A stretch of DNA of 8,064 bases from Planctomycetaceae bacterium. GTDB lineage: Bacteria; Planctomycetota; Planctomycetia; Pirellulales; Pirellulaceae. The notes beneath the pieces are model-generated. The model was not told where the DNA came from. It made no database searches and saw only the letters and a program-made list of their open reading frames with translations. A program made the translations under genes and the position numbers. Location of the stretch: positions 1 through 8,064 of the forward strand of contig DNPC01000339.1 of assembly GCA_003501565.1 (NCBI GenBank), read 5' to 3'. This document shows positions 1 to 6,286 of this stretch, piece after piece; within the stretch, counting starts at the first letter, position 1; every line of letters begins with the position of its first letter.

Positions 1-11
1 CCTCACATTCG

Positions 12-69
12 ACCCTCCCAAAGGGAGGGTAACCACGCCCACCCTCCCACCGGTCGCGAAGGGGAGGAT
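12..69. repeat. Two GC-rich stem-loops downstream of parB
   Basis: ACCCTCCC (12-19) and GGGAGGGT (23-30) are perfect inverted repeats around an AAA loop. The same ACCCTCCC occurs again at 41-48, and CCTCCC (43-48) can pair with GGGAGG (62-67) across a 13-base loop. The arm at 23-30 can therefore pair with either neighbour, giving two mutually exclusive folds. The element lies just past the parB stop, where a terminator for the leftward parAB transcript would sit. No T-rich tract follows on the minus strand, so it is not a classical intrinsic terminator. It could instead be a copy of a dispersed intergenic repeat or a 3' RNA-stabilising hairpin. The symmetry is seen directly; the role is inferred. 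Confidence 0.55.
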
Positions 70-83
70 GAGGTGTCAATTAG

Positions 84-1304
84 CTAGGCGGCTTTGCGAT
101 GCGTTGCTTCGGGGCAAATGAGGCCGAGAAGGCGATCGAATTCATCGGCATTGGCGAAACTGATAACAATTCGGCCACGTCCTTTGGAGGTTTGTTTAAC
201 CTCGGTCTTCGTGCCAAGTGCTAAGCGCAATTGCTGCTCAAGGGCGGCAACCTGAGGCGAAGCACCTTTGCGGCCAGGCTTCTTTGCGGGCTGGGCACCA
301 TCCTCAAGCTCCAGTTGCTCGGCAACACGACGTTCCGTCTCGCGAACGCTCCAGCCCTCTTCCTTGATCAAGTTCGCAAACGCATGCTGTTGATCCTCGT
401 CGCCCAGTGGCAGGAGTGCTCGCGCGTGTCCGGCGGTTAGCTTGCCAGACTGGACCGCCTGCCGAACCTCTTGGGGCAATTCAAGCAGACGCATTAGGTT
501 GGCGATCGTACTTCGGTCGATTTTCAGACGTTTCGCCAAATCGTCTTGGGTGCATCCGTGTTCGTCGATGTACCGGCGGAATGACATCGCCTTTTCTATC
601 GGGTCGAGGTCTTTGCGCTGCAGATTCTCTACGATCGCAAGTTCTGCGACCAGGCGATCGTCCGCTTCGCGAATCTCGGCGCGAATCGTTTTCAGGCCCG
701 CGTGGATCGCTGCACGCAGCCGTCGTTCACCGCTAATCAGTTGATATCGTTCACCAACCTTACGCACCAAAACGGGTTGTAGCTGTTTGTGTTCGCGAAT
801 GCTGGCTGCCAGCGACGCAATTTCCTCTTCGTTAAACTGCCGTCTTGGCTGAAAGGGGTTGTTGTCAATCTCGTATACGCTCAGTTCTAGCGCACCACTC
901 GAAGTTCCCGCCTGCGATAACGGTACCGACCCCGTGACCGCTTTCTTCGCATCTACTTTGTCAGAGCGTTTCTTCTTGCCACTCTTGTTTTGCTGTTGGG
1001 AAGATGGTTGTTTGCCAGGCACTTTGGCGTTCGCACTCAAACCGGCGGGCGTGTCGCCGGTGGCACGAGTCGCCGTGCTGGGGGGCAAGGCTTGGCCAGA
1101 GTCAGGCGAACTTGCGGCCGAAGGGCTGGAAACTGAGCTGGCATCGCTAGCTTTCGGTGGCTGCTGCGAGAGTGCGGCGGCGGCGGCACGAGCGGCTGCG
1201 GCGGGTGAAGCTGCCTGGTTGGCAGGATCGACGACTCCGTCTTCCTCGAGCGGCGTACCTAGCAGAGCGGCCAATCCACGGCCGAGGCGGCGATCCTTAG
1301 TCAC
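84..1304 (-). CDS. parB: Chromosome-partitioning protein ParB (CTPase/centromere-binding)
   Basis: ParB binds parS sites, loads as a CTP-dependent clamp and stimulates the ATPase ParA during chromosome segregation. The 406-residue product starts with the conserved ParA-interaction peptide (RRLGRGLAALLG, residues 5-16). Residues about 25-138 form an Ala/Ser/Pro/Gln/Lys-rich low-complexity linker. The ParB N-terminal CTP-binding domain follows (about 139-232), with GERR at 192-195 and ENLQR at 226-230. A helix-turn-helix parS-binding domain lies around 250-330 and a C-terminal dimerisation domain around 350-400. The start is GTG at 1304-1302; a GGAGGT site 8 bases upstream and the N-terminal peptide both support it. 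It overlaps the end of parA by 8 bases, suggesting translational coupling. The protein is over 100 residues longer than many ParB homologues, because of the linker. The family call is secure. Confidence 0.96.
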   Translation of the reverse strand: MTKDRRLGRGLAALLGTPLEEDGVVDPANQAASPAAAARAAAAALSQQPPKASDASSVSSPSAASSPDSGQALPPSTATRATGDTPAGLSANAKVPGKQPSSQQQNKSGKKKRSDKVDAKKAVTGSVPLSQAGTSSGALELSVYEIDNNPFQPRRQFNEEEIASLAASIREHKQLQPVLVRKVGERYQLISGERRLRAAIHAGLKTIRAEIREADDRLVAELAIVENLQRKDLDPIEKAMSFRRYIDEHGCTQDDLAKRLKIDRSTIANLMRLLELPQEVRQAVQSGKLTAGHARALLPLGDEDQQHAFANLIKEEGWSVRETERRVAEQLELEDGAQPAKKPGRKGASPQVAALEQQLRLALGTKTEVKQTSKGRGRIVISFANADEFDRLLGLICPEATHRKAA

Positions 1305-2043
1305 GTTCCAGTACCTCCATGCACAGTTCTAAATAGGCTCGGCTGCCACGACTGCGAGGGGCGTAGTCCATTACGCTCTGGCCGTGGCTGGGAGCTTCGG
1401 AGACGGCAACATCGCGAGGAATGACGGTATCAAAGACGATATCGCCAAAAAACTCACGGACTTCCGCATCGACTTCGTGGGTCAGCTCCAGCGTCGGATC
1501 ATACATGGTCAGTAGGATTCCGCCAAAGGTCAATCTGCCGCTTCCTCGCTGCATAACGCTGCGAATTACGTGAATCATCTGGGTGAGTCCCTCCATGGCG
1601 TAGAATTCGCACTGGATGGGCATCAGCACTTCGGTACTCGCTCCCAGGGCGGCCTGAGTAAGCTGCCCGAGCGAAGGTGGACAGTCGATTAGCACAAAGT
1701 CGTAGTTGGCCATCCCAGTATCGAGGTTCTGCCGAAGTATCTGCGAATCGCTTTCTTCGCCACGCTCAATGCGATCTACGTCCACAAAACTGCGACTTCC
1801 GGGAAGCAGATCCAGATTTTCCCAGGTCGTTTGGACCAGGCTCTCCCGGACCGGCGTCGTAAGCAGCAACGGATGGCTGCCAGCCGGCGAATGCCCAACG
1901 CCGCTGGTTGCATTGCACTGCGGATCCAGGTCAATCAACAGCGTATGCTCACCCGCCTTGGCCAAACCAACGGACAAATTGACCGCCGTCGTGGTCTTCC
2001 CCACACCACCCTTTTGATTCGCAATACAAATGATTCGTGCCAT
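1297..2043 (-). CDS. parA: Chromosome-partitioning ATPase ParA (Soj type)
   Basis: This is a deviant Walker-type P-loop ATPase that binds DNA non-specifically as an ATP dimer and moves or positions ParB-parS complexes. The 248-residue product has the deviant Walker A motif KGGVGKTT (residues 11-18), the switch-like IDLDPQ segment (37-42, D38 and D40) and Walker B LIDCPPS (118-124, D120). The late IPRDVAVSEAPSHG motif (208-221) is typical of Soj/ParA. Length and motif order match chromosomal ParA proteins without an N-terminal DNA-binding domain. The frame stays open upstream to 2355, but that extension lacks ParA similarity and would run into the divergent isomerase gene. ATG at 2043-2041 places the P-loop at its normal distance from the N-terminus. 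No clear Shine-Dalgarno site precedes it. It is first in the parAB operon. Confidence 0.95.
   Translation of the reverse strand: MARIICIANQKGGVGKTTTAVNLSVGLAKAGEHTLLIDLDPQCNATSGVGHSPAGSHPLLLTTPVRESLVQTTWENLDLLPGSRSFVDVDRIERGEESDSQILRQNLDTGMANYDFVLIDCPPSLGQLTQAALGASTEVLMPIQCEFYAMEGLTQMIHVIRSVMQRGSGRLTFGGILLTMYDPTLELTHEVDAEVREFFGDIVFDTVIPRDVAVSEAPSHGQSVMDYAPRSRGSRAYLELCMEVLERD
1313..1318 (-). promoter_or_regulatory. Shine-Dalgarno site of parB inside parA
   Basis: On the minus strand GGAGGT precedes the parB GTG by 8 bases. It lies within the last codons of parA. It fixes the GTG start, which overlaps the parA TAA stop, and fits coupled translation of ParA and ParB. Confidence 0.8.
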
Positions 2044-2284
2044 AGATTCGATTGTCGCCAAATCGGCTGGGCAGATAAATGGCAGTTTAGTTGCTGCGCA
2101 AGTGCCGTGTTGCATTGTGCGTCCTGCACTTGGCCGCAACCGTTCTAGAACCGCCGTACTATCCGTTAGCGGCTCTAAGGGGTACCCTATTTGCCGGTAG
2201 ATCGTCGAGAATTGTGCCGCAGATCGGCTCCGCGTTCGACCCAAAACCGTTTTTGCCAGCTTTAACCCAGCAGGAGATCTCTCA
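2044..2284. promoter_or_regulatory. Divergent intergenic region between parA and the isomerase gene
   Basis: These 241 bases must hold the promoters for leftward parAB and rightward isomerase transcription. Visible symmetry includes the palindrome GTTCTAGAAC (2142-2151), GGGTACCC (2180-2187), and a 7-bp inverted repeat CAAGTGC/GCACTTG (2099-2105 and 2126-2132). A weak sigma-70-like pair for parA is TTGCGC (complement of 2096-2101) and TATCTG (complement of 2072-2077), 18 bases apart. That match is poor and I would not rely on it. No convincing rightward promoter was recognised, and no parS-like 16-mer is present. Confidence 0.45.
2272..2276 (+). promoter_or_regulatory. Shine-Dalgarno site of the isomerase gene
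   Basis: AGGAG lies 8 bases before the ATG at 2285 and supports that start. It stands out because the thiS, thiG and peptidase starts have no comparable site. Confidence 0.7.
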
Positions 2285-3292
2285 ATGGCGCGACCCGTCA
2301 CTTTGTTTACCGGACAGTGGGCAGACCTTCCTATCGACCACATGGCGAAGCTCACCAGCCAGTTCGGCTATGATGGGATCGAACTCGCTTGCTGGGGCGA
2401 TCACTTCGAAGTCGACAAGGCGATGAGCGAAGATGATTACTTCACCAAGAAACGAGAGCTACTCGACGCCAATGGTCTCCAGTGCCACGCCATCAGTGCT
2501 CACTTGGTAGGGCAGGCGGTTTGTGACAACATCGACGAACGTCACCAAGCAATTTTGCCTGACTATGTATGGGGCGACGGCGATCCCGAAGGCGTTAATG
2601 AACGTGCGATCGAAGAATTGAAACAAACCGCACGAGCGGCTCAAAAGTTCGGCGTCGGCGTTGTCAATGGCTTCACTGGGTCGAGCATCTGGCACCTGCT
2701 TTATTCGTTCCCTCCGGTTCCCGAGTCGATGATCGAAGCGGGTTTCCAGCAGTTTGCCGACCGCTTTAATCCCATCATGGATGTCTTCAGTGAATGCGGA
2801 GTGAAATTCGCCCTGGAAGTCCACCCGACTGAAATTGCGTTTGATATCCACACCGCGAAACGAGCACTGGACGCCTTGGGTAATCGCGAGGAGTTCGGCT
2901 TCAACTTCGATCCTAGCCACTTGATCTGGCAAGGCGTGGATCCCGTTGAGTTTATTCGCGCGTTCCCGGATCGCATCTACCACGTCCATATCAAGGACGC
3001 CATCCAAACGCTCAACGGCACCAGTGGAATTCTCGCTAGTCACCTCAATTTCGGTGATCCACGTCGCGGCTGGGACTTCCGATCACCAGGCCGAGGTGGC
3101 GTGAATTTCGAAGAGATCATCCGTGCACTTAACGTCATTGATTACCAAGGTCCGTTGAGCATCGAGTGGGAAGACAGCGGCATGGAAAGGGAATTTGGCG
3201 CGGCGGAAGCTTGCCGGTTCACCAAGCAACTCGATTTCGCCCCCAGCAACCGTGCGTTCGATTCCGCTTTTGACGAAGCCGAACAGGCTTAA
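2285..3292 (+). CDS. Sugar phosphate isomerase/epimerase family protein (xylose isomerase-like TIM barrel)
   Basis: The 335-residue protein belongs to the AP_endonuc_2/xylose isomerase-like TIM-barrel superfamily (COG1082). Members are divalent-metal enzymes that isomerise, epimerise or dehydrate sugars and inositols. The probable metal ligands are E178 (in ALEVHPTE), D209 (in NFDPSH), H235 (in HVHIKD) and E294 (in SIEWED). H212 lies three residues after D209. The D-to-H spacing of 26 matches the D-tagatose 3-epimerase pattern as I recall it. A distinctive segment GFTGSSIWHLLYSFPP (129-144) and a region rich in Gly and Arg (257-272) mark a particular well-conserved subfamily. The substrate cannot be read from sequence. 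There is no signal peptide, so it is probably cytoplasmic. It is divergent from parA and stands alone, with no sugar-transport or dehydrogenase neighbour. The family call is firm, the reaction open. Confidence 0.88.
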   Translation: MARPVTLFTGQWADLPIDHMAKLTSQFGYDGIELACWGDHFEVDKAMSEDDYFTKKRELLDANGLQCHAISAHLVGQAVCDNIDERHQAILPDYVWGDGDPEGVNERAIEELKQTARAAQKFGVGVVNGFTGSSIWHLLYSFPPVPESMIEAGFQQFADRFNPIMDVFSECGVKFALEVHPTEIAFDIHTAKRALDALGNREEFGFNFDPSHLIWQGVDPVEFIRAFPDRIYHVHIKDAIQTLNGTSGILASHLNFGDPRRGWDFRSPGRGGVNFEEIIRALNVIDYQGPLSIEWEDSGMEREFGAAEACRFTKQLDFAPSNRAFDSAFDEAEQA

Positions 3293-3567
3293 GAGCAAGA
3301 GAAGTAGCGCCCTTCCGATGGGAGCGGCGTAGTTGCAGGCTCGCTGCTGACGAATGTTGCGAGTGACACCGTGGTCTGTGTGCTGCCAGCATGCAGTGCC
3401 CTCGCAGGCTTATGGGCGATTGATAGAACGGGATTCACCCAAGCAACTGGCATTCATAAGCTCTGCACATCGTGCTTGCCCCGGCGATGTGCAGGCCAGC
3501 ATTCATCTGTGTCGAAAGCCCCAGTTTTCAGCTTCGCAAACGTTGGTGCGCTTCTCCGTAAAACCCC
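3293..3567 (+). promoter_or_regulatory. Gap with several inverted repeats upstream of thiS
   Basis: No credible gene is seen in these 275 bases; the short open frames lack family features. The region should carry the end of the isomerase transcript and the thiS promoter or leader. Potential RNA structure includes a strong 10-bp stem-loop (3463-3494). A nested element pairs TGCGAG (3358-3363) with CTCGCA (3401-3406) and encloses a 7-bp stem with two G-U pairs (3380-3386 with 3393-3399). GCAGGCT occurs twice as a direct repeat (3335-3341 and 3404-3410). The TPP riboswitch signatures, such as CTGAGA and the GCGTAGGGA-like segment, are not found. A regulatory role is inferred from position only. 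Confidence 0.35.
3463..3494 (+). other. 10-bp perfect stem-loop upstream of thiS
   Basis: CTGCACATCG (3463-3472) and CGATGTGCAG (3485-3494) are exact reverse complements around a 12-base loop. The hairpin is flanked by an 8-base direct repeat GCATTCAT (3450-3457 and 3499-3506). It ends 73 bases before the thiS start. There is no following T tract, so a simple intrinsic terminator is unlikely. It could be a leader structure, an operator or a dispersed repeat. Confidence 0.5.
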
Positions 3568-3783
3568 ATGACTGATCAAGCAATTACTCTGACTTTCAAC
3601 GGTCGGCCGACCGAAGTCCCACGTGGCACAACAATCACACAATTGCTCGAAATCGGTGAAATCCGAGCCAGTGTGGTTGCCGTCGAACGGAACAAAGAAA
3701 TCGTTCCTCGCGAACAGCACGCGACAACCGAAGTGGAAGCTGGCGACACGATTGAGGCCGTTACACTGGTAGGCGGCGGCTAG
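3568..3783 (+). CDS. thiS: Sulfur carrier protein ThiS
   Basis: ThiS is a small ubiquitin-fold (beta-grasp) protein. Its C-terminal glycine is adenylated by ThiF and converted to a thiocarboxylate that donates sulfur to ThiG for the thiamine thiazole ring. The product is 71 residues, close to the usual 65-70. It has the conserved NKEIVPRE segment (42-49), the loop EAGD (57-60) and a C-terminal tail ending VGGG (68-71), which supplies the essential Gly-Gly. The ATG at 3568 has no Shine-Dalgarno site. The gene precedes thiG by 154 bases, the usual functional partner. No thiF is present in the window, so the activating enzyme must be encoded elsewhere. The call is secure from the tail, the size and the neighbour. 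Confidence 0.94.
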   Translation: MTDQAITLTFNGRPTEVPRGTTITQLLEIGEIRASVVAVERNKEIVPREQHATTEVEAGDTIEAVTLVGGG

Positions 3784-3937
3784 CGGCAGTGGCAGCGGCG
3801 AACCGTTTGAGCCCATACCGGCGACGGGATGCCACCGATACAATAGGTGCTGAACGCTTCAGTACAAGTAGCTAAATGTCCGCGGCAGCGGCATCTGATC
3901 TACGTAACACCTCTATGTCGCCCAGCCCCCTCAAACT
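3784..3937 (+). other. thiS-thiG spacer with a stem-loop at 3847-3865
   Basis: This 154-base spacer has no recognisable gene. GTGCTGAA (3847-3854) pairs with TTCAGTAC (3858-3865), with one G-U pair, around a CGC loop. It lies about 70 bases before the thiG GTG. It could be a processing site, a weak attenuator or chance. No T tract follows. Tight thiS-thiG spacing is common in operons, so the gap leaves room for a separate thiG promoter, but none was recognised. Confidence 0.35.
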
Positions 3938-4816
3938 GTGAACTCTTCAACTGCACCGCCGGTCACCGGCTCCGATCAACTGGCTGCTCCGATTCCGCCT
4001 GACTACCCGCTTAGAATCGGTGAAATCCAGCTCGACAGCCGCCTAATCATCGGAACGGGCAAGTACGACACGCTCGAGCTCATGCGTGATTCGCTTGAGG
4101 TCTCCGGTTCACAAGCGATAACCGTCGCCGTTCGTCGTGAAAAGATGTACGATCGCAGCGGTCAGAACATTCTCGACTACATCGACCCCGAGAAATACCT
4201 GCTGCTGCCTAATACGGCCGGTTGTTACACCGCGGAAGACGCAGTGCGCGTCGCGAAACTAGGACGCGAGATTTTGCGAGCCCTCAATAACCCCGGTGCA
4301 GACTGGGTCAAACTGGAGGTCCTCGGCGATAGCAAAACGTTGCTACCGGATCCAATTGCAACAGTCGAAGCGTGCCACGGCTTGGTCGAAGCGGGCTTTC
4401 AAGTCCTGTGCTACACCAGCGATGATCCAATTGTTGCTAAGCGGCTCAAGGCAGCGGGAGCTGCTAGCGTGATGCCGGCGGGAAGCCCAATCGGCAGCGG
4501 CCAGGGAATCCTCAATCCGAACAATCTGCGCATCATTCTCGAATACCTCAAAGAAGATGACCCGACATATCCGGTTATCGTCGACGCGGGCGTCGGTACA
4601 GCCAGTGACGTGGCTGTTGCGATGGAACTAGGGGCTGACGGCGTGTTGCTAAACTCCGCAATTGCTCACGCTCGTGATCCACGCCGCATGGCGATGGCGA
4701 TGAAGTACGCTACGCTAGCGGGCCGCGATGCATATCTGTCCGGCCGCATTCCACGTCGCCTGTACGCAACCGCGAGTAGTCCCGAAGAGGGCGTCATCAC
4801 GACACGTCCTTGGTAG
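3938..4816 (+). CDS. thiG: Thiazole synthase ThiG
   Basis: ThiG is a TIM-barrel enzyme that condenses 1-deoxy-D-xylulose 5-phosphate, dehydroglycine or iminoacetate, and ThiS-thiocarboxylate sulfur into the thiazole phosphate of thiamine. The 292-residue product shows LIIGTGKY (36-43) and the WVKLEV segment (123-128), in which K125 is the expected Schiff-base lysine and E127 the conserved acid. It also has LLPDPI (135-140), VMPAGSPIGSGQG (178-190) and VDAGVG (215-220), followed by LGADGVLLNSAI (231-242). The start is GTG at 3938: an in-frame stop lies at 3905-3907, no other upstream start exists, and the ATG at 3915 is out of frame. No Shine-Dalgarno site is seen. Relative to E. coli ThiG it has about 24 extra N-terminal residues and a longer C-terminal tail (about 262-292, with RIPRRLYATASSPEEG). 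The family assignment is firm; the exact start is less so. Confidence 0.94.
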   Translation: MNSSTAPPVTGSDQLAAPIPPDYPLRIGEIQLDSRLIIGTGKYDTLELMRDSLEVSGSQAITVAVRREKMYDRSGQNILDYIDPEKYLLLPNTAGCYTAEDAVRVAKLGREILRALNNPGADWVKLEVLGDSKTLLPDPIATVEACHGLVEAGFQVLCYTSDDPIVAKRLKAAGAASVMPAGSPIGSGQGILNPNNLRIILEYLKEDDPTYPVIVDAGVGTASDVAVAMELGADGVLLNSAIAHARDPRRMAMAMKYATLAGRDAYLSGRIPRRLYATASSPEEGVITTRPW

Positions 4817-4861
4817 TTCGGGTTCATTGTAAGTTAGATCGATCACGCACGGAACATTCTT

Positions 4862-6100
4862 ATGCACTCGAGCTCAGGCCGCTGGTTGTTTCGACCACCT
4901 ACGAAGATAGCCGTATTGTCGAGTCTCGTATCCTGCATCTTTGTGTTTGGCGCGTGCAACGAACGGCGGCAACCAACCAGCGCTCTAAATGCTAGCTCCA
5001 AAGACTCCAGCAAGCCCCCAAAAGCACCCGACGCAAACCGAGCGGCGCCAACGCAACCGGAGAATCCACGGCCGAAGTCCTCCAGTCCCGCTAAGGCTGC
5101 CGTTCCCGCAAAGGCCGCCGGTGATGCGCCGCTTGCGGGACAACTTGAATCCGTCGGAGCAACCGTCAAGCTCGTCGACGGAGCTATCCGAGAACTGACC
5201 TTCCGCGATACGCCGGCTAGCGATCAGGCAGCAGCTCTTGCTATCCAGGCAAAGAGGCTTACAAAGCTCGCAATCTACAACAGCGATCTAACCGCTACTG
5301 GCTGGGAAACGCTCAGTGAACTGGGGACGCTTGAGCACCTGGACCTCCGCGGCTGCAAGATTGATAACGCGAGTCTCAAAACTCTGGCAAGTGAGATGCC
5401 GCGTTTGCGCTCTCTGCGATTGTTTGGAAAAGGTGGCAAAACCGAAGTCGACGACGACGGATTGGGATTTCTGGCGACGTGCCCCGACTTGAAGGTCCTG
5501 GCAGTTGATCACTTATGGGTAAGCGTCGATACGCTTGCCGTCTTACCATCTGGAATACTGGAATTGTATGCGGCAAAAACACTTGTCGACGACGAAGCCC
5601 TCGAGGTGATTGCTCGAAAACTTCCGAATCTGAAGAAGCTGCGTTCGGCGGGCAACAGCATCTCGGACACAGGCTTGGAAAACTTGGCAGCGCTGCCTTT
5701 GGAGGAATTGGATTTGAGCGAATGTCAGCAGTTCAGCGACGCTGGGCTCGAGTCGATAGGCAAAATCAAAACACTAAAGAAGCTAAACCTCTGGCGAACT
5801 CCAACAACTGATGCTGGAATCGGACATCTCACCAGCTTGGTGAACCTACTGTGGCTGAATCTCGACAATATCGCGTTGTCCGATAGCGGCCTAGAGTCAC
5901 TGACTGCCATGAAGCAGCTAAATTTCTTGCACCTGGGATCGACGCAAGTCACTGATGCCGGCATGAAACACTTGGTTGAGCTCGATGCATTGAACGACCT
6001 GCGAGTCACGCGCACCGCCGTGACCGAAGATGGCGTCCAACAGATTCGAGACGCCAATCCAGACATCAAGATTCAACTGAAATATATCGAAGGCCAGTAG
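4862..6100 (+). CDS. Predicted lipoprotein with leucine-rich repeats
   Basis: The 412-residue protein begins with a basic N-region and a hydrophobic segment (16-30), followed by FGAC with C32, a plausible though imperfect lipobox. Residues 33 to about 92 form a Pro/Ala/Lys/Ser-rich flexible linker. From about 99 to 409 there are leucine-rich repeats of roughly 24 residues with the recurring motif D-[AST]-G-[LIM]-x-x-[LI] (269-275, 293-299, 317-323, 341-347, 365-371). These resemble the cysteine-containing/GALA-like LRRs common in planctomycetes. LRRs form a curved solenoid that usually binds proteins; no catalytic domain is seen. It is probably anchored outside the cytoplasmic membrane. The ATG is fixed by an in-frame stop at 4835-4837; only a weak GGAA lies upstream. 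It starts 45 bases after thiG and may be cotranscribed with it, but has no obvious thiamine role. Confidence 0.85.
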   Translation: MHSSSGRWLFRPPTKIAVLSSLVSCIFVFGACNERRQPTSALNASSKDSSKPPKAPDANRAAPTQPENPRPKSSSPAKAAVPAKAAGDAPLAGQLESVGATVKLVDGAIRELTFRDTPASDQAAALAIQAKRLTKLAIYNSDLTATGWETLSELGTLEHLDLRGCKIDNASLKTLASEMPRLRSLRLFGKGGKTEVDDDGLGFLATCPDLKVLAVDHLWVSVDTLAVLPSGILELYAAKTLVDDEALEVIARKLPNLKKLRSAGNSISDTGLENLAALPLEELDLSECQQFSDAGLESIGKIKTLKKLNLWRTPTTDAGIGHLTSLVNLLWLNLDNIALSDSGLESLTAMKQLNFLHLGSTQVTDAGMKHLVELDALNDLRVTRTAVTEDGVQQIRDANPDIKIQLKYIEGQ

Positions 6101-6286
6101 CGATCGCCCGCCTGAGAGACGGCCAGACGGCCAGACGGACAACCAGCAGTCCCGTAGGGACAATAGAAGCCAGTCCCAATTGCTGCAACTATTCCCAAGG
6201 GCGGCCCCTTACATGCCACTCTCCCAATGCTCCGGAAGTTTGGTTTCCTAACACTTTTTAACACCAAGAATTGAAAACGCATTAGT
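6101..6286. repeat. Intergenic region with 8-bp tandem repeat and small hairpins
   Basis: This 186-base gap has no credible gene. GACGGCCA is repeated directly at 6118-6125 and 6126-6133, with a partial third copy (GACGG) at 6134-6138. GTCCC-GTA-GGGAC (6149-6161) is a perfect 5-bp hairpin with a 3-base loop. AAGGG/CCCTT (6197-6201 and 6206-6210) is a further 5-bp stem. None is followed by a T tract. The 3' part (about 6240-6286) turns AT-rich just before the peptidase start and is the likely promoter area, though no clear -10/-35 pair was seen. The first part resembles repeat-like intergenic sequence; copy number elsewhere is unknown. Confidence 0.5.

Noticed and set aside
859..1332. 157-residue plus-strand open frame opposite parB
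   Set aside because: Its Ala/Ser-rich composition mirrors the low-complexity linker of parB; it is a shadow frame.
2044..2355. N-terminal extension of ParA by 104 residues
   Set aside because: The extension has no ParA features, overlaps the start of the divergent isomerase gene and covers the whole promoter region. The ATG at 2043 gives a normal ParA N-terminus.
2459..3043. 194-residue minus-strand open frame opposite the isomerase gene
   Set aside because: It lies fully inside a well-supported gene and has no family features.
3293..3567. TPP riboswitch before thiS
   Set aside because: No CTGAGA motif and no properly placed GCGTAGGGA-like segment; GGCGTAG near 3326 is an isolated partial match.
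3601..3612. 12-bp palindrome GGTCGGCCGACC
   Set aside because: It falls within thiS codons and is a plausible chance result of GC-rich coding sequence.
3615..3630. parS-like 16-mer with a central CACGTG
   Set aside because: Only 11 of 16 positions match TGTTTCACGTGAAACA and it lies inside thiS. The flanking arms are not symmetrical as in real parS sites.
3454..3843. 129-residue minus-strand open frame opposite thiS
   Set aside because: It is antisense to thiS, has no recognisable domain and is explained by the codon pattern of thiS.
6073..6282. 69-residue minus-strand open frame across the lipoprotein-peptidase gap
   Set aside because: It is built mostly from the tandem and inverted repeats in the gap and has no domain features or ribosome binding site.
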